This document shows, piece after piece, positions 57,511 to 60,802 of a stretch of 60,802 nt of DNA (position 1 is the first letter of the stretch; every line of letters starts with the position of its first letter). Below the pieces are notes generated by a model. The model was not told where the DNA came from and searched no databases. It worked only from the letters and a program-made list of their open reading frames with translations. This DNA comes from an uncultured Lachnospiraceae bacterium (lineage in GTDB: Bacteria > Bacillota > Clostridia > Lachnospirales > Lachnospiraceae). The DNA is taken from NCBI GenBank assembly GCA_934394565.1, contig CAKRQV010000015.1:1-60802 (forward strand), in the 5' to 3' direction. Both the position numbers and the translations under genes were made by a program.

Positions 57511-58463
57511 AACAATTAAAAATCGGCAACGTGGTGATGGACAATCCGCTGGTTCTGGCTCCGATGGCCGGTGTCACAGATCTGCCGTTTCGTCTGCTGT
57601 GCAAAGAGCAGGGAGCCGGACTGATCTGTATGGAGATGGTCAGCGCCAAAGCCATTTATTATAAAAACAAAAATACAGAAAGCCTGCTCGAAATCGATCC
57701 GAGGGAAAAACCAGTGTCCCTGCAGTTATTTGGTTCCGATCCGGAGATCATGGCGCAGATGGCACACCAGATCGAAGAGCGTCCCTTTGACATCCTCGAT
57801 ATCAATATGGGTTGCCCTGTGCCGAAGGTCGTCAATAACGGTGAAGGTTCCGCTCTGTTAAAAGATCCTGCTCAGGTGCGAAAAATCGTGACAGCTGTAG
57901 TGAAAGCCATCGACAAGCCGGTGACGGTAAAGATCCGCCGCGGTTTTGACGATGACCATGTCAATGCTGTGGAGATCGCAAAGATTATTGAAGACTGTGG
58001 TGCGGCTGCAGTGGCTGTCCATGGCCGGACAAGAGAGCAGTATTACAGTGGAAAAGCTGACTGGGATATCATCCGTCAGGTCAAAGAAGCCGTGCAGATC
58101 CCGGTGATCGGCAACGGCGATGTGACCTCTCCGGAGACAGCTATCGCCCTGATGGATGAGACTGGCTGTGACGGTGTGATGATCGGCCGTGCCGTCCGGG
58201 GGAATCCATGGCTGTTTTCTGAAATTTTGTATTATATGGAGATGGGACATCACAAAGCACGTCCGACGATCGAAGAAGTAAAGACGATGATCCTGAAACA
58301 TGCCCGCATGCAGGTGGAGGTAAAAGGCGAATATACAGCTCTCAGGGAGATGCGCAAACATGTCGCCTGGTATACGGCGGGCTTTCCACATTCCGCCAGA
58401 TTGCGTGCCCGTACGAATGAAATATCCACGATGGAAGAGCTGGTGACACTTCTGGAAAACTGA
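57507..58463 (+). CDS. dusB: tRNA-dihydrouridine synthase
   Basis: This FMN enzyme reduces uridines in the tRNA D-loop. The protein has 318 residues: LAPMAGVTDLPFRLLCKEQGAG, the catalytic-Cys motif DINMGCPVPKVVNNGEGSALL, VKIRRGFDDDHVNAVEIAK, AVHGRTREQYYSGKADW, GNGDVTSPE, and a C-terminal helical tRNA-recognition domain. The family is clear; the B subtype is inferred from Firmicutes practice. Confidence 0.94.
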   Translation: MKQLKIGNVVMDNPLVLAPMAGVTDLPFRLLCKEQGAGLICMEMVSAKAIYYKNKNTESLLEIDPREKPVSLQLFGSDPEIMAQMAHQIEERPFDILDINMGCPVPKVVNNGEGSALLKDPAQVRKIVTAVVKAIDKPVTVKIRRGFDDDHVNAVEIAKIIEDCGAAAVAVHGRTREQYYSGKADWDIIRQVKEAVQIPVIGNGDVTSPETAIALMDETGCDGVMIGRAVRGNPWLFSEILYYMEMGHHKARPTIEEVKTMILKHARMQVEVKGEYTALREMRKHVAWYTAGFPHSARLRARTNEISTMEELVTLLEN

Positions 58464-58587
58464 TCAGCCAGTGTTCACATAGTGGCAGAATACCTGCTGA
58501 CAGGAAACGAAGGAAACAGACACACGTTAAACATAACTAACAGGCTGGAAATAGCGTAAAATCAAGGATTTTCGCCCATCCTGATTC

Positions 58588-58616
58588 TTGACAGAGGTAC
58601 AAGTTCATATTATAAT
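58588..58616 (+). promoter_or_regulatory. Strong SigA-type promoter of greA-lysS
   Basis: TTGACA (58588-58593), a 17-nt spacer and TATAAT (58611-58616): a consensus promoter. Confidence 0.92.
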
Positions 58617-58662
58617 AGCATGATGCCGAAAAAGGCACGATGAAAGAAGGGTATACAAAATC

Positions 58663-59142
58663 ATGGAAAAAAAGAATTTAATGACCTATGCAGGTTTAAA
58701 GAAACTGGAAGACGAACTGCATGACCTGAAAGTTGTTCGCCGTAAAGAAGTAGCAGAAAAGATCAAAGAGGCCAGAGAGCAGGGTGACCTTTCCGAGAAC
58801 GCAGAGTATGATGCTGCCAAAGATGAGCAGAGAGATATCGAGGCCCGTATCGAAGAGCTTGAAGCGATCCTGAAAAATGCCGAGGTTGTTGTAGAGGATG
58901 AAGCCGATACAGAAAGAATCAATCTGGGCTGTAAGGTTCTCGTATACGACGAGGAGTTTGACGAGGAAGTAGAATTTAAGATCGTAGGATCTACAGAGGC
59001 TAACAGTCTGCAGGGCAAGATCTCTAATGAGTCCCCGCTGGGCAAGGCACTGATAGGTGCAAAAGTCGGTGATATGGTATCCGTAGAAGCACCGGCAGGC
59101 ATGATGGAATACAAAGTATTAAAGATTGAAAGAAACATCTGA
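58663..59142 (+). CDS. greA: Transcription elongation factor GreA
   Basis: This factor rescues backtracked RNA polymerase by stimulating transcript cleavage. The protein has 159 residues: an N-terminal coiled coil with the acidic tip (AREQGDLSENAEYDAAKDEQ, about 38-57) and a C-terminal FKBP-like domain (ISNESPLGKALIGAKVGDMVSVEAPAG). It is transcribed from the consensus promoter just upstream, together with lysS 26 nt downstream, a pair common in Firmicutes. Confidence 0.96.
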   Translation: MEKKNLMTYAGLKKLEDELHDLKVVRRKEVAEKIKEAREQGDLSENAEYDAAKDEQRDIEARIEELEAILKNAEVVVEDEADTERINLGCKVLVYDEEFDEEVEFKIVGSTEANSLQGKISNESPLGKALIGAKVGDMVSVEAPAGMMEYKVLKIERNI

Positions 59143-59168
59143 TAAATAAAAATACAGGAGGAGAGAAA

Positions 59169-60802
59169 ATGGCCGGACAGCAGAAAAGTCAGGATCTGAA
59201 TCAGCTTTTACAGATTCGCCGTGACAAGCTCGCAGAGATGCAGAGCAGAGGCAAAGACCCGTTTCAGATTACAAAGTACGATGTGACAAATCACACCACA
59301 GATATTTTAAATAACTATGAGGAATTCGAAGGCAAACAGGTAACACTGGCCGGACGTATGATGTTTAAACGCGTCATGGGAAAAGCATCCTTCTGTAATA
59401 TCCAGGACCTTCCGGGCAAGATCCAGTGCTATGTAGCCAGAGATGCCATCGGTGAAGAGTCCTATGCAGATTTTAAGAAATATGATATCGGCGATATCAT
59501 CGGTGTAACCGGTGAAGTTTTCAAGACAAAGACAGGGGAGATCTCCATCCATGCACAGGACGTTGTGCTTTTATCCAAGAGTCTGCAGACTCTGCCGGAG
59601 AAATTCCACGGACTGACTGATACAGATACCCGTTACCGTCAGCGTTACGTGGATCTGATCATGAATCCGGAAGTAAAACAGACCTTTATCAAACGTTCCC
59701 AGATTATCAAAGAAATCCGCAACTTCCTCGACGGACGTAATTTCATCGAGGTAGAGACACCGATGCTGGTATCTAATGCCGGTGGTGCAGCCGCAAGACC
59801 CTTCGAGACCCATTACAATGCACTGAATGAGGATGTCAAACTGCGTATTTCCCTGGAGCTGTATCTGAAACGTCTGATCGTCGGTGGCCTGGAGCGTGTA
59901 TATGAGATCGGTCGTGTATTCCGTAACGAGGGTGTTGACACCCGTCACAATCCGGAATTTACCCTGATGGAGCTGTATCAGGCTTATACAGATTACGAGG
60001 GCATGATGGAGCTGACAGAGAGCATGTTCCGTTACCTTGCCGAGAAAGTTATCGGCAGCACGAAGTTTACCTACAATGGTATCAAGATTGATTTTGGCAA
60101 GCCGTTCGAGCGCATCACCATGGTAGACTGCATCAAGAAATACACAGGTATCGACTTTGATGAAGTAAAGACAGATGAAGAGGCCAAAAAGCTGGCTGAT
60201 GAGCATAAGATTGAGTATGAAGCGCGTCATACCAAGGGCGATATCGTCAACCTGTTCTTCGAAGAGTTCTGCGAGAAGAACCTGATCCAGCCGACATTTG
60301 TCTGTGATCATCCGATTGCTATTTCTCCGCTGACCAAGAAAAAACCGTCAGATCCGGAAAAAGTAGAGCGTTTCGAGCTGTTCATTAATACATGGGAAAT
60401 GTGCAATGCCTATTCCGAGTTAAACGACCCGATCGACCAGAGAGAGCGTTTCAAGCTGCAGGATGCAGCCGCTGACGCCGGTGACGAAGAAGCCAACCAT
60501 ACAGACGAAGACTTCCTGAATGCCCTGGAAATCGGTATGCCACCGACAGGTGGTATCGGATACGGTATTGACCGTCTGGTTATGTTGCTGACAGACAGTC
60601 AGGCTATCCGCGACGTATTATTATTCCCGACGATGAAGTCCTTAGACGCTGATAAGAAATCTGCGAAGTCAGAAAACAGCACTTCCACAGCAGTACCGGA
60701 GAAGGAAGAAGTTATCGACTTCTCTAAGGTAAAGGTAGAGCCTTTATTTGAGGAATTTGTTGATTTCGATACTTTCAGCAAGTCAGATTTCAGAGCTGTA
60801 AA
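59169..60802 (+). CDS. lysS: Lysyl-tRNA synthetase (class II), 3' end outside window, with extra C-terminal domain
   Basis: The frame starts at ATG 59169 behind AGGAGGAGAG and stays open to the right edge (544 codons visible). An OB-fold anticodon domain comes first, then class II motif 1 (EVETPMLVSNAGGAAARPF), motif 2 (YEIGRVFRNEGVDTRHNPEFTLMELY) and motif 3 (GGIGYGIDRLVMLL). Normal bacterial LysRS ends near DVLLFPTMK (about residue 490). Here a linker (ADKKSAKSENSTSTAVPEKEE) leads to VDFDTFSKSDFRAV from residue 531, which looks like the start of an EMAP/Trbp111 tRNA-binding domain as in MetG. Confidence 0.96.
   Translation, partial: MAGQQKSQDLNQLLQIRRDKLAEMQSRGKDPFQITKYDVTNHTTDILNNYEEFEGKQVTLAGRMMFKRVMGKASFCNIQDLPGKIQCYVARDAIGEESYADFKKYDIGDIIGVTGEVFKTKTGEISIHAQDVVLLSKSLQTLPEKFHGLTDTDTRYRQRYVDLIMNPEVKQTFIKRSQIIKEIRNFLDGRNFIEVETPMLVSNAGGAAARPFETHYNALNEDVKLRISLELYLKRLIVGGLERVYEIGRVFRNEGVDTRHNPEFTLMELYQAYTDYEGMMELTESMFRYLAEKVIGSTKFTYNGIKIDFGKPFERITMVDCIKKYTGIDFDEVKTDEEAKKLADEHKIEYEARHTKGDIVNLFFEEFCEKNLIQPTFVCDHPIAISPLTKKKPSDPEKVERFELFINTWEMCNAYSELNDPIDQRERFKLQDAAADAGDEEANHTDEDFLNALEIGMPPTGGIGYGIDRLVMLLTDSQAIRDVLLFPTMKSLDADKKSAKSENSTSTAVPEKEEVIDFSKVKVEPLFEEFVDFDTFSKSDFRAV

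Overview
The window reads as a chromosomal piece of a spore-forming, anaerobic, low-to-mid GC Gram-positive bacterium, most likely a Lachnospiraceae (Blautia or Coprococcus-like) gut commensal. The support is a SpoVT sporulation regulator, a rubredoxin-first rubrerythrin beside a PerR-type regulator, a T-box leader on metG, a CUT1 sugar ABC operon without its own ATPase, a SleB-like wall hydrolase, and genes joined by strong A+G-rich ribosome binding sites. The family assignment is inference from gene content; no search was run. Almost everything is on the + strand.

Layout. 1-4.9 kb: the 3' part of a very large DUF11-repeat surface protein with a transmembrane end, two tiny single-pass membrane proteins, and a signal peptidase I. 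5-7.3 kb: an Rpn-like nuclease, a PerR-like regulator with an operator-like palindrome in its promoter, and rubrerythrin. 7.3-8 kb: a non-coding stretch with a folded terminator-like element, a helically phased heptamer array, a small minus-strand Cys-motif gene, and a T-box leader for metG. 8-16 kb: metG, tatD, a TetR regulator with glgB, a lipoprotein, and a second Rpn-like gene carrying a GLSQ tandem repeat. 16-22.8 kb: a LacI-controlled operon (bisphosphate aldolase, LacI, FGGY kinase, GatD-like dehydrogenase, PfkB kinase, aldo/keto reductase) that can be read as a galactitol-type pathway in which a soluble kinase replaces the PTS. 23-25 kb: a FAD oxidoreductase and spoVT. 25-34.3 kb: a minus-strand GHL6-like glycoside hydrolase with a LacI-type operator like that of the aldolase operon, a Cys/Met PLP enzyme, a sugar ABC importer with a GntR regulator, and a PatB/MalY-like enzyme. 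34.5-39.8 kb: aspartokinase, tRNA-Gln, nicotinate phosphoribosyltransferase and a CvfB-like S1 protein, separated by three very long, branched palindromes (215-299 bp). 39.8-46.3 kb: dnaE, a KtrB/KtrA potassium uptake pair, and an rRNA methyltransferase. 46.4-51.8 kb: a four-gene MacAB-like exporter with two adaptor proteins. 52-60.8 kb: a wall hydrolase with a WalR-like box, NfeD and SPFH proteins, argF, birA, a small conserved protein, dusB, greA, and a lysS that runs off the right end with what looks like an extra tRNA-binding domain.

The strongest candidates for something undescribed are: the giant branched palindromes flanking tRNA-Gln and pncB (35.8-38.9 kb), two of which show arm differences compatible with RNA pairing on only one strand; the surface protein plus two mini-membrane proteins plus signal peptidase locus; the phased TTGAAGT array; and a spoVT leader in which a 20-nt inverted repeat would hide the ribosome binding site only in readthrough transcripts. 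All promoter, operator and RNA calls were made by eye.
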